This document shows positions 1 to 5,139 of a stretch of DNA of 5,139 nt, piece after piece (the first letter of the stretch is position 1; each line of letters opens with the position of its first letter). The stretch spans positions 1-5,139 of the forward strand of contig JAEYWB010000850.1 of the NCBI GenBank assembly GCA_023429275.1, in the 5' to 3' direction. The notes beneath the pieces are model-generated. The model saw nothing but the letters and a program-made list of their open reading frames with translations. It did not search any database and was not told where the DNA came from. This DNA comes from Planctomycetota bacterium. GTDB lineage: Bacteria; Planctomycetota; Planctomycetia; Planctomycetales; Planctomycetaceae. A program made the translations under genes and the position numbers.

Positions 1-617
1 AAGCCGAACTCCTTGCGGTGGCCGATCGCTTCGAGCGCCCGCTTCGTCGAGTAGATGTCGAACGCAATTTCCGTCGGATGGACTTCGAGGGCGAACCGCA
101 GTCCGCATTCTTCGAAGACGTCGAGGATCGGGTTCCAGCGATCGGCGAACTGCTGAAAACCCGCGTCGATCATCTTCTTCGGCGTCGGCGGGAAATCGTA
201 AATCAGGTGCCAGATGCTGCTGCCGGTGAAGCCGTTGACGACGCTCACGCCCAGCTTCTTTGCCGCGCGGGCGGTGTTCTTCATCTCCTCGGCGGCACGC
301 TGGTTGACCCCCTCCGGCTTGCCGTCGCCCCAGACGTACGGGGGTAGGATCGACTTGTGGCGCTCGTCGATGTTGTCGCAGACTCCCTGCCCGACCAGGT
401 GGTTCGAAATGGCGAACAGCTTGAGGTCGTGCTTTTCGAGGAGGTCCCGCTTGCGGGCGCAGTACGTGTCGTCCGAGAGGGCCTTGTCGACTTCGAAATG
501 ATCTCCCCAGCAGGCGAGTTCGAGGCCGTCGTAACCGAATCCGGCGGCCTTCTTGCACAGCACCTCGAGCGGGAGATTGGCCCACTGGCCGGTGAACAGC
601 GTGACGGGACGACCCAT
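1..617 (-). CDS. Sugar phosphate isomerase/epimerase (xylose isomerase-like TIM barrel), 3' end cut off by window edge
   Basis: Reading the minus strand from the ATG at 617 gives 205 uninterrupted residues beginning [20 protein letters not shown]. The pattern is that of the AP-endonuclease-2/xylose-isomerase-like TIM-barrel family. Visible blocks are [13 protein letters not shown] (28-40), the end of the second strand with a likely metal or substrate acid (E33); [10 protein letters not shown] (68-77); an alanine-rich helix followed by [15 protein letters not shown] (122-136); and [27 protein letters not shown] (157-183), where E178 and H180 are the expected metal/substrate ligands. The C-terminal third lies beyond the window. 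Family members isomerise or epimerise sugars or related polyols in the cytoplasm; the exact substrate cannot be told. There is no signal peptide. The start is supported by a GAGGAA ribosome-binding site seven bases upstream and by the family-like N-terminus. It is transcribed divergently from the sulfatase, so a shared role in sugar catabolism is possible but only inferred. Confidence 0.9.
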   Translation of the reverse strand, partial: MGRPVTLFTGQWANLPLEVLCKKAAGFGYDGLELACWGDHFEVDKALSDDTYCARKRDLLEKHDLKLFAISNHLVGQGVCDNIDERHKSILPPYVWGDGKPEGVNQRAAEEMKNTARAAKKLGVSVVNGFTGSSIWHLIYDFPPTPKKMIDAGFQQFADRWNPILDVFEECGLRFALEVHPTEIAFDIYSTKRALEAIGHRKEFG

Positions 618-624
618 ACCAGGA

Positions 625-630
625 TTCCTC
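625..630 (-). promoter_or_regulatory. Ribosome binding site of the isomerase/epimerase gene
   Basis: On the minus strand the bases read GAGGAA, ending seven bases before the ATG at 617. This is a good Shine-Dalgarno match and it fixes the start of this gene. The sulfatase and dcd starts in the same window lack anything comparable. Confidence 0.65.
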
Positions 631-1047
631 GAAAACAGACGAAGGATGAGCGCATCCGTGAGACTCCGGCAGCCCGCATTCCGTGCGGACAATCAAGCTA
701 TCGCGGCGAATCCCGTGCGGCAACCGAGCCCGTCCGGTCGTTCCCGACGTCCCCCCCGCGGCCCGGCCGGACGACCCTTTCAGCACGTTCGACCGGCCGA
801 CGCCTGGCCGACAACCAGGGCTGGACGCTCAAACGCTCAGCACATCTGAAGGTGCCGGATCTTCAAATTCGCCGGGTTTTGAGTCGGCCTCCCGCTCTCG
901 CCTCCCACGGCCAGTTGGGCCGGAGGGCTGCCCAGGTCCGCCGCGGCCACGCAGTGACCGGATTACGACTTCTCGGGTGTGACCTTCGGACGCCTGACCG
1001 GAAAGATGCTTCGAGGGAGCGGTCTGTCGCCCGTCGTCTCACGCCGT

Positions 1048-1055
1048 GTTAAAGT
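1048..1055 (+). promoter_or_regulatory. Possible -10 element ahead of the sulfatase gene
   Basis: GTTAAAGT preceded by T (TG at 1047-1048, then TAAAGT at 1050-1055) resembles an extended -10 box, matching TATAAT at four of six positions in an otherwise GC-rich region. It would place the transcript start near 1062 and give a leader of about 35 bases. No matching -35 hexamer is visible at the usual distance, so this is only a weak suggestion. Confidence 0.25.
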
Positions 1056-1095
1056 CTGCAAGGCCGGGCCAGCTCGTCGTCGATCGAGTCCTTCC

Positions 1096-2577
1096 ATGCG
1101 CTATTCACTGCTCGCGGTCCTCCTCCTTTCGCTGGTGGCTGACCTTGCTGTCGCCAACGACACCCGCGCTCGCCGAGGCGGCAGGCCCAGCGTGCTGTTC
1201 ATCGCGATCGACGACCTCAACGACTGGGTCGGTCCGCTCGCAGGTCACCCGCTTGTCCAGACTCCGAATCTCGACCGGCTCGCCGCGCGTGGAACGACCT
1301 TCACGAATGCCCACTGTCAGGCGCCCTTGTGCAATCCGTCGCGGACGAGCGTGATGCTCGGCCTCCGACCGACGACGACCGGCGTTTACGCCCTCGAGCC
1401 GTGGTTCCGGACGGTCCCGGCGCTCGCCGATCGAGTCCCGCTGCTCGAGCACTTCCACAACGGCGGCTACCGGACCATGACCGTCGGAAAGATCTGGCAC
1501 GGAGCGTTCCCCCCGCCGAAGGACCGGCCGCGGGAGCTCGACGAGGTGGGCCAGCCCGGGCGGCGACAGATCCGTCCGGCGAAACCGTATACCCGGACAC
1601 CGAGCGGACATCCGCTCGTCGACTGGGGTCCATTCCCCGAACGTGACGAGGACCACCCGGACTATGGCGTGGCGGACTGGGCGGTCGCGCAGATTCGCAG
1701 GGGACCGAAGGAGCCGTTCTTTCTCGGGGTCGGGTTCGCACTGCCGCACGTCCCGTGTTATGCCCCCCAGAAGTGGTTCGACCTCTATCCGCAGGGGGAC
1801 GCGCTGCTTCCCGAGATCCGCGAGGACGATCGGGCGGACGTGCCGTTCTTCGCCTGGCGGCTTCACTGGCAGTTGCCCGAGCCTCGCCTCAAATGGCTGA
1901 AGTCGGCGGATCAGTGGCAGCCACTCGTCCGGGCCTACCTCGCATCGATCTCGTTCATGGATGCCCAGGTCGGCCGGGTCCTCGACGCGCTCGACGAGTC
2001 GGGCCGGGCGGACGAAACGGTCGTCGTCCTCTGGAGCGACCACGGATGGCATCTTGGGGAAAAGGGAATCAGCGGCAAGAACACGCTCTGGGAACGGTCG
2101 ACGCGAGTCCCCCTGATCTTCGCGGGGCCGGGGATCGGACGCGGGGTGAAGTGTTCGAGTCCGGTCGAACTGCTCGATCTCTACCCCACCCTCATCGACC
2201 TCTGCGAACTCCCCTCGCGGAACGACCTGGAGGGGCACAGCCTGGTTCCCCAGCTCCGCGATCCGGACGCTCCCCGCCACTGGCCGGCGATCACGTCGCA
2301 TGGTCCGGGAAACCACGCTGTCCGGGATGAACGCTGGCGGTACATCCGTTACGCCGACGGGAGCGAAGAGCTATACGACCTCGTCGCTGATCCTCACGAG
2401 TGGACGAACCTCGAGGCGATCCCGGAGCAAGCCCAGCGAAAAGGGGCGATGGGAAAGTGGATGCCCACCGAGAGTTCCCCCCCGGTCCCGGGAAGCCGGT
2501 CGCGGCTGATCGAGCTGAAAGACGGCGCCATCTACTGGGAGAACCAGAAGATCGAAGGGACAACGATTCCCGATTGA
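1096..2577 (+). CDS. Secreted sulfatase, iduronate-2-sulfatase-like (formylglycine-dependent, type I)
   Basis: This is a complete 493-residue sulfatase. The N-terminus MRYSLLAVLLLSLVADLAVA-ND is a signal peptide with likely cleavage after A20, pointing to export. The same frame is open upstream to a GTG at 979, but that extension is arginine-rich and would bury the signal, so the ATG at 1096 is preferred although no clear Shine-Dalgarno precedes it. Active-site pattern: metal ligands D39-D40 (FIAIDDLNDW); the CxPSR motif C79-N-P-S-R83, whose cysteine becomes formylglycine; GKIWH (K132, H135); PH at 217-218; WSDHGWHLGEKG (D315, H316); and K328. Order and spacing match human iduronate-2-sulfatase, the S1_7-type group. 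Such enzymes hydrolyse sulfate esters from sulfated sugars. The true substrate is unknown, and the large planctomycete sulfatase repertoires probably act on marine or plant polysaccharides. A formylglycine-generating or anSME maturase must be encoded elsewhere. The residue before P217-H218 is leucine, where many relatives have a basic residue. Confidence 0.95.
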   Translation: MRYSLLAVLLLSLVADLAVANDTRARRGGRPSVLFIAIDDLNDWVGPLAGHPLVQTPNLDRLAARGTTFTNAHCQAPLCNPSRTSVMLGLRPTTTGVYALEPWFRTVPALADRVPLLEHFHNGGYRTMTVGKIWHGAFPPPKDRPRELDEVGQPGRRQIRPAKPYTRTPSGHPLVDWGPFPERDEDHPDYGVADWAVAQIRRGPKEPFFLGVGFALPHVPCYAPQKWFDLYPQGDALLPEIREDDRADVPFFAWRLHWQLPEPRLKWLKSADQWQPLVRAYLASISFMDAQVGRVLDALDESGRADETVVVLWSDHGWHLGEKGISGKNTLWERSTRVPLIFAGPGIGRGVKCSSPVELLDLYPTLIDLCELPSRNDLEGHSLVPQLRDPDAPRHWPAITSHGPGNHAVRDERWRYIRYADGSEELYDLVADPHEWTNLEAIPEQAQRKGAMGKWMPTESSPPVPGSRSRLIELKDGAIYWENQKIEGTTIPD

Positions 2578-2588
2578 CGAACTCGAGG

Positions 2589-2616
2589 CCCACAGCCCAC
2601 AGCCCACAGCCCACAG
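2589..2616. repeat. Tandem heptamer repeat, four perfect copies of CCCACAG
   Basis: Starting 12 bases after the sulfatase stop codon, the 7-bp unit CCCACAG (CTGTGGG on the other strand) is repeated four times without mismatch. It is flanked by GAGGC (2585-2589) and GCCTC (2616-2620), which could pair around the array. It lies entirely between genes. Seven-bp intergenic tandem repeats are known from other bacteria (for example cyanobacterial STRR elements). Whether this is an interspersed family in this genome cannot be seen from one locus. Confidence 0.85.
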
Positions 2617-2663
2617 CCTCCCCCGGCCTCCCGTCTGCCCCACTGTACGTCGATCCCAACCGA

Positions 2664-2692
2664 TTGACCATTCCCCGTCCGGGCGAGACACT
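2664..2692 (+). promoter_or_regulatory. Possible promoter for dcd
   Basis: TTGACC (2664-2669) matches five of six positions of a sigma-70 -35 box. At a 17-bp spacing follows GACACT (2687-2692), only a three-of-six match to a -10 box. The position, about 40 bases before the dcd start, is suitable, and the 155-bp gap after the sulfatase makes an independent promoter plausible. The weak -10 keeps confidence low. Confidence 0.3.
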
Positions 2693-2732
2693 GCCACTCC
2701 AGTCGCGATCGACGGTGCACGCGGACAACTTC

Positions 2733-3293
2733 ATGATCATCAGCGGGGCGGAGATCGAGTCTCGTATCGGACGAGACATCATTATCGAGCCGTATGAGCC
2801 TGCGCAGCTCAACCCCAACAGTTACAACCTCCGGCTGCACAACGAGCTCCTCGTGTACGAGGAGATCGTCCTCGACATGCGTCGGCCCAACCGGCACCGC
2901 CGCTACGAGATTCCCCCGGAGGGGCTGGTCCTCAACCCGAACCAGCTCTACCTGGGCCGGACGGTCGAGCGGACCGAGACGCACAACCTCGTCCCGATGC
3001 TCGAGGGACGCTCGTCGGTCGGCCGGCTGGGACTGTTCGTCCACGTGACGGCGGGGTTCGGCGACGTCGGCTTCAAGGGCTACTGGACGCTCGAGATGTA
3101 CGCGATCCAGCCGATCCGGATCTACGCCGGGGTCGAGATCGCGCAGATCTTCTACCACACGCTCGAAGGCCCGATCCGGGAATACAGCAGCGACAAGTAC
3201 CAGAACAACCGCGACATCCAGCCGAGCATGCTGCACCGCGAGTTCGAGCAGCACGATCGCCAGATGCGGCTGACGTTCGGGCAGGAGTCCTGA
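2733..3293 (+). CDS. dcd: dCTP deaminase (possibly the bifunctional deaminase/dUTPase type)
   Basis: A complete 186-residue protein of the trimeric dUTPase-like fold; E. coli Dcd has 193 residues. Family landmarks are LNPNSYNLRLHNEL (26-39), the signature EGRSSVGRLGLFVHVTAGFGDVGFKG (91-116) with R93, S94 and S95 as nucleotide-contacting residues, and TLEMY (119-123), where E121 matches the catalytic glutamate. The C-terminal SSDKYQNNRDIQPS (152-165) is the tail that closes over the active site. The enzyme deaminates dCTP to dUTP in the cytoplasm, feeding dTMP synthesis. The TAGF-D-GFKG stretch is closer to archaeal and mycobacterial bifunctional enzymes, which make dUMP directly, than to the E. 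coli TAHRID sequence; this is suggestive only. The ATG at 2733 is chosen because family homology begins there (MIISGAEIE). The frame is open upstream, but through the heptamer repeat and into the end of the sulfatase, which is not credible coding. No strong Shine-Dalgarno is present. Confidence 0.95.
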   Translation: MIISGAEIESRIGRDIIIEPYEPAQLNPNSYNLRLHNELLVYEEIVLDMRRPNRHRRYEIPPEGLVLNPNQLYLGRTVERTETHNLVPMLEGRSSVGRLGLFVHVTAGFGDVGFKGYWTLEMYAIQPIRIYAGVEIAQIFYHTLEGPIREYSSDKYQNNRDIQPSMLHREFEQHDRQMRLTFGQES

Positions 3294-3313
3294 ACGTCTC
3301 GCGGCCCGATCCC

Positions 3314-4216
3314 CTACGCTTTTGCCCGCTTCTCGAACACCATCGTCGAGTAGATGCAATACGGCTCCATCGTCCGGTGAGCCTTCGCGGCCTCTTCCAG
3401 TTCCTTCCAGTCCTGCTCGCTCACGCTGCGGAGGAGCGGGTTCATGTACTCCATCGATTTTCTTCCCCAGCTGCGGCGCCGAAGCCAGACGAGCGCCTCC
3501 AGCAGCCGCGTGTTGGGGGTCGAGACCCGCCGCGTCCAGTCGTAGTTCTCGACCATCGTCATCCCCCCCTCCGCGGCGTAGCGACGATAGTCGTCGAGCG
3601 TGAAGAGGTCTTCCCACTGCCAGATCTCGCGGACGACCTTCCCGGCCGGCGTGAACCGCGTGTCACGGTACTTGGCGTCCTTCCAGGTGAAGTCGACCAC
3701 GACCATCCGGCCCCCCTCGCGCAGCACCCGCCCCGACTCTCGGAGGAACCGGTCCCGGTTCGGGAAGTGGAAGGCCGCTTCCAGGCAATGAATCCGGTCG
3801 AACGAGCCGTCACCGAACGGGAGGGCGGTCGCATCCCCCTGCTGGTATCTCAGGCCGGGCTGGTTTCCGAAGAGGTTCTGCCCGATCTGGGTGTTCTCGG
3901 GGAGCAAGTCCATCCCGACGACGCTCGCCCGCGGATGCATCCGGCGGATCATGTAGCTCGTCATCCCCCGGCCGCAGGCGATGTCGAGCACTTCCTGGTT
4001 CGGCTGGACCCGCATGAGGTCGATCGACCGGTACGCGAGCGAGCGCTGCAGGTCGCACAGGTTCGTCGTGAGGTTCATGAACCCCAGCGGCCCGCGGAAC
4101 GTGAACCAGCCCAGGTTCATCAGCGCCGGCCCCCAGCTGGAATCCCGGAGGATCCGGTAGACCGCGTTCGACCCGTTGTAGGACGACGTCACCGAGAGGG
4201 ATTCAGTCGATGTCAC
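3314..4216 (-). CDS. Class I SAM-dependent methyltransferase (UbiE/Erg6-like, Methyltransf_11 type)
   Basis: About 300 residues if started at the GTG at 4216. The SAM-binding Rossmann core is clear: motif I VLDIACGRG (76-84), the acidic end of strand 2 VVGMD (99-103), motif II/III QGDATALPFGDGSFDRI (126-141), and LREGGRMVVVDF (165-176). A hydrophobic, glycine/tryptophan-rich stretch (WGPALMNLGWFTFRGPLGFMNLT) precedes the core. The C-terminal part contains FTLDDYRRYAAEGGM and ends FEKRAKA. This architecture is shared by C-, O- and N-methyltransferases acting on lipids, quinones or natural products, so the acceptor cannot be named. The start is uncertain: the frame is open to a TTG at 4351, and coding-like codon use begins near a second GTG at 4192, while the first ATG (4120) would cut into the conserved-looking N-terminal region. 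The gene converges on dcd with 20 bp between stop codons and no obvious T-tracted terminator there. Confidence 0.9.
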   Translation of the reverse strand: MTSTESLSVTSSYNGSNAVYRILRDSSWGPALMNLGWFTFRGPLGFMNLTTNLCDLQRSLAYRSIDLMRVQPNQEVLDIACGRGMTSYMIRRMHPRASVVGMDLLPENTQIGQNLFGNQPGLRYQQGDATALPFGDGSFDRIHCLEAAFHFPNRDRFLRESGRVLREGGRMVVVDFTWKDAKYRDTRFTPAGKVVREIWQWEDLFTLDDYRRYAAEGGMTMVENYDWTRRVSTPNTRLLEALVWLRRRSWGRKSMEYMNPLLRSVSEQDWKELEEAAKAHRTMEPYCIYSTMVFEKRAKA

Positions 4217-4348
4217 TGGGCAAGATCCATGTCGAACGGCGGAATCGAGAGGGGACCGGCCCCGGGGGCCCAACGGGTTGGTCCCCGTCGACGCGGCCTT
4301 CAGGCCCCAGTCTTTCCCCTGATCGTCCGCGAGGCGTCGACCGATTGC

Positions 4349-4366
4349 CAATTCAGATTCGAATTG
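4349..4366. promoter_or_regulatory. AT-rich inverted repeat, possible operator of the methyltransferase
   Basis: CAATTC (4349-4354) and GAATTG (4361-4366) form a perfect 6-bp inverted repeat around six bases. It stands out as an AT-rich island in GC-rich DNA and lies about 135 bases upstream of the proposed methyltransferase start. Size and symmetry suit a dimeric helix-turn-helix regulator, but no regulator gene is in the window and a chance origin is possible. Confidence 0.3.
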
Positions 4367-4645
4367 CAGAACGGATTCTCACCCGGCCCCGAAGAGTTTG
4401 CGCGACCGGCCCGACCTCAAGGTGCTCGACCGCGGTGTGCGAATTCGGGCAGACCGACCTGCACCTGCCATCCCGGCCTGCCGGTCGCGATCTTCGTCCC
4501 CTTCTGGGGGGCGTGCCTCCTGTAACAGGTCCCTCACCCACCGCGCCAGGCTCGCATGCGGAAACTGAGAGTGTCCTCTTCCCGGGAAGCTACGGTCGAG
4601 CGCTGGAAGAGCTGGCCGCTTTTCGCCTTGTTCGAGACGGCGCCT

Positions 4646-4653
4646 GCTATGAT
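4646..4653 (+). promoter_or_regulatory. Extended -10-like element on the plus strand, no downstream gene
   Basis: TGCTATGAT (4645-4653) fits the extended -10 pattern TGnTATAAT with one mismatch. A TTGTTC lies upstream (4628-4633) but at only 14 bp, too short for a standard -35. If active it would drive transcription antisense into the 3' end of the PH-like gene, through two hairpin-forming sequences. Confidence 0.3.
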
Positions 4654-4693
4654 CGACGGCTTCGCATCAGACCGCCTGCCCGGCGATCGGGTT

Positions 4694-4721
4694 GAGTCCG
4701 GGGTCTCAGAGAGATGGACTC
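4694..4721. repeat. Inverted repeat over the stop codon of the PH-like gene
   Basis: GAGTCC (4694-4699) pairs with GGACTC (4716-4721), and inside it TCTC/GAGA can extend the stem across an AGA loop. The element overlaps the stop codon at 4706-4708 of the minus-strand gene and could help end its transcript or protect its 3' end. No T-tract follows on the minus strand, so it is not a typical intrinsic terminator. Confidence 0.4.
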
Positions 4722-5139
4722 CGGGGCTCCGGTCGCAAATCCGGCTCCCCCTCGTCCGGTGACCAAGGCAGCTCGTCGTTCGAGGGGGAGCCGCCCGGAG
4801 CGAGGATTCCCCAGTCGACCAGACGCGTTCTGACGAGGCCTGCGGCCGCGAGGGCGACCGGCTGGGAATGCAACGTCGTCAGGATCCAGGGTTGTCCCTT
4901 GACGATGACAGCCGCGGCCCCGGATCCGCCGTTTGCCCTCTGACGTTTCGCAGCCTGAGCCGACTCCGGGCGGACGAGCCGGACGTCGTCGATCTCGTCG
5001 AGGCGGATACGGCGGCGGAATCCGAACCATCCCGCCCCCCATCCCATGGCGAGTCGATCACGCGTCAGACGGATATCGATCCGCCCGCGCACGACCGTGA
5101 GAAGTATCAGCGCCGGGACCATCACGAACAGGGTCCCGT
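4706..5139 (-). CDS. Membrane protein with PH-like C-terminal domain, 5' part beyond window
   Basis: The last 143 residues of a protein whose start lies past the right edge. The frame is open to the edge, and the first visible residues (GTLFVMVPALILLTVV) form a hydrophobic helix likely to be a membrane segment, so the GTG/ATG codons at 5125 and 5122 are probably internal. Then comes a strand-rich piece, RGRIDIRLTRDRLAMGWGAGWFGFRRRIRLDEIDDVRLV, followed by AAVIVKGQPWILTTLHSQPVALAAAGLVRTRLVDWGIL, which ends in a predicted helix. This membrane-segment-then-beta pattern with a closing helix resembles bacterial PH (bPH_2/DUF304-like) domains, but I do not recognise the gene and the assignment is by pattern only. 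The final 30 or so residues are proline-, aspartate-, glutamate- and serine-rich and look disordered. That tail is encoded over a 13-bp perfect inverted repeat. Confidence 0.7.
   Translation of the reverse strand, partial: GTLFVMVPALILLTVVRGRIDIRLTRDRLAMGWGAGWFGFRRRIRLDEIDDVRLVRPESAQAAKRQRANGGSGAAAVIVKGQPWILTTLHSQPVALAAAGLVRTRLVDWGILAPGGSPSNDELPWSPDEGEPDLRPEPRSPSL
4742..4793. repeat. 13-bp perfect inverted repeat within the 3' coding end of the PH-like gene
   Basis: CGGCTCCCCCTCG (4742-4754) is the exact reverse complement of CGAGGGGGAGCCG (4781-4793), separated by 26 bases. It would form a very stable GC-rich stem in RNA from either strand. It sits in the codons for the low-complexity acidic tail, about 35-85 bases before the stop codon. 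No run of T follows on either strand. Confidence 0.85.

Larger units (their letters stand above)
618..1095. other. Divergent intergenic region, no gene seen
   Basis: This 478-bp stretch separates the divergently transcribed isomerase and sulfatase genes. The open frames crossing it have arginine/proline/serine-rich translations that resemble no protein family, so I call none. It holds a 5-bp-stem hairpin (CCGCA/TGCGG, 674-688) and a second copy of its right half CCGTGCGG at 713-720, with copies spaced 32 bp apart. It also has a 7-bp inverted repeat CGTCCGG (731-737)/CCGGACG (767-773) around a C-run. Both promoters should lie here, but no strong -35/-10 pair stands out on either strand. Confidence 0.6.
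4217..4705. other. 489-bp intergenic region upstream of the methyltransferase, no gene seen
   Basis: The region lies between the start of the methyltransferase and the end of the PH-like gene, both on the minus strand. Open frames on either strand give arginine/proline-rich translations with no family resemblance, and none is called. It must contain the methyltransferase promoter and leader. Notable contents are an AT-rich inverted repeat at 4349-4366 and an extended -10-like box on the plus strand at 4646-4653. Confidence 0.6.

Noticed and set aside
357..1052. Plus-strand open frame of 231 codons across the isomerase start and the intergenic region
   Set aside because: It overlaps the real minus-strand isomerase and continues as low-complexity Arg/Ser/Pro sequence. 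No start signal or family resemblance.
979..1095. N-terminal extension of the sulfatase from the GTG at 979
   Set aside because: The added 39 residues are basic and non-conserved in appearance and would place the clear signal peptide internally.
1105..2316. Long minus-strand open frame (403 codons) opposite the sulfatase
   Set aside because: It is an antisense shadow in high-GC coding DNA. The plus-strand frame has a signal peptide and the complete sulfatase active-site pattern.
3282..3313. Possible bidirectional terminator between dcd and the methyltransferase
   Set aside because: Only a CAGG-AGT-CCTG mini-palindrome at the dcd stop is present. The stem is four base pairs and no T-tract follows on either strand.
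2532..3617. Minus-strand open frame of 361 codons across dcd
   Set aside because: It runs through the heptamer repeat and antisense to dcd, is rich in Arg/Asp/Leu/Val shadow composition, and has no recognisable domain.
3377..4525. Long plus-strand open frame (382 codons) opposite the methyltransferase
   Set aside because: Its translation is an Arg/Pro/Val/Glu-rich shadow of the methyltransferase's antisense strand, with no family motif. The minus-strand frame has full SAM-binding motifs.
4556..4762. Small plus-strand open frame (68 codons) starting MRKLRVSSS
   Set aside because: No ribosome-binding site. It overlaps the 3' end of the PH-like gene and shows no conserved features; its region is better explained as intergenic.

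Overview
The window is GC-rich (third codon positions are almost all G or C). It carries a family mix that is typical of Planctomycetes: a secreted formylglycine-type sulfatase of the iduronate-2-sulfatase group, and a sugar phosphate isomerase/epimerase of the xylose-isomerase-like TIM-barrel type. Two of the three starts that can be assessed lack a clear Shine-Dalgarno, and intergenic gaps are long. The planctomycete assignment is inferred from gene content and style; no rRNA or other marker gene is present.

Layout, left to right. (1) 1-617, minus strand: N-terminal 205 residues of a sugar isomerase/epimerase, running off the left edge. (2) 618-1095: a 478-bp divergent intergenic region with no credible gene, probably holding the promoters of both flanking genes. 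(3) 1096-2577, plus: a complete 493-aa exported sulfatase. (4) 2578-2732: a spacer that contains four perfect tandem copies of a 7-bp unit. (5) 2733-3293, plus: a complete 186-aa dCTP deaminase (dcd). (6) 3314-4216, minus: a complete class I SAM-dependent methyltransferase, convergent with dcd and only 20 bp away. (7) 4217-4705: a 489-bp non-coding stretch with an AT-rich inverted repeat and a possible plus-strand extended -10. (8) 4706-5139, minus: the C-terminal part of a membrane-anchored protein with a PH-like soluble domain, running off the right edge.

The genes do not form one pathway. The isomerase and sulfatase are divergent and would both suit breakdown of sulfated polysaccharides, one acting outside the cytoplasm and one inside, but this is inference from families. 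dcd is a nucleotide-metabolism gene, and the methyltransferase and PH-like protein have unassigned substrates. I see no phage, transposon, CRISPR, toxin-antitoxin or defence cassette, and no convincing new system. The most notable unexplained structures are a 13-bp perfect inverted repeat inside the 3' end of the PH-like gene, the 7-bp tandem repeat, and a small AT-rich inverted repeat upstream of the methyltransferase.
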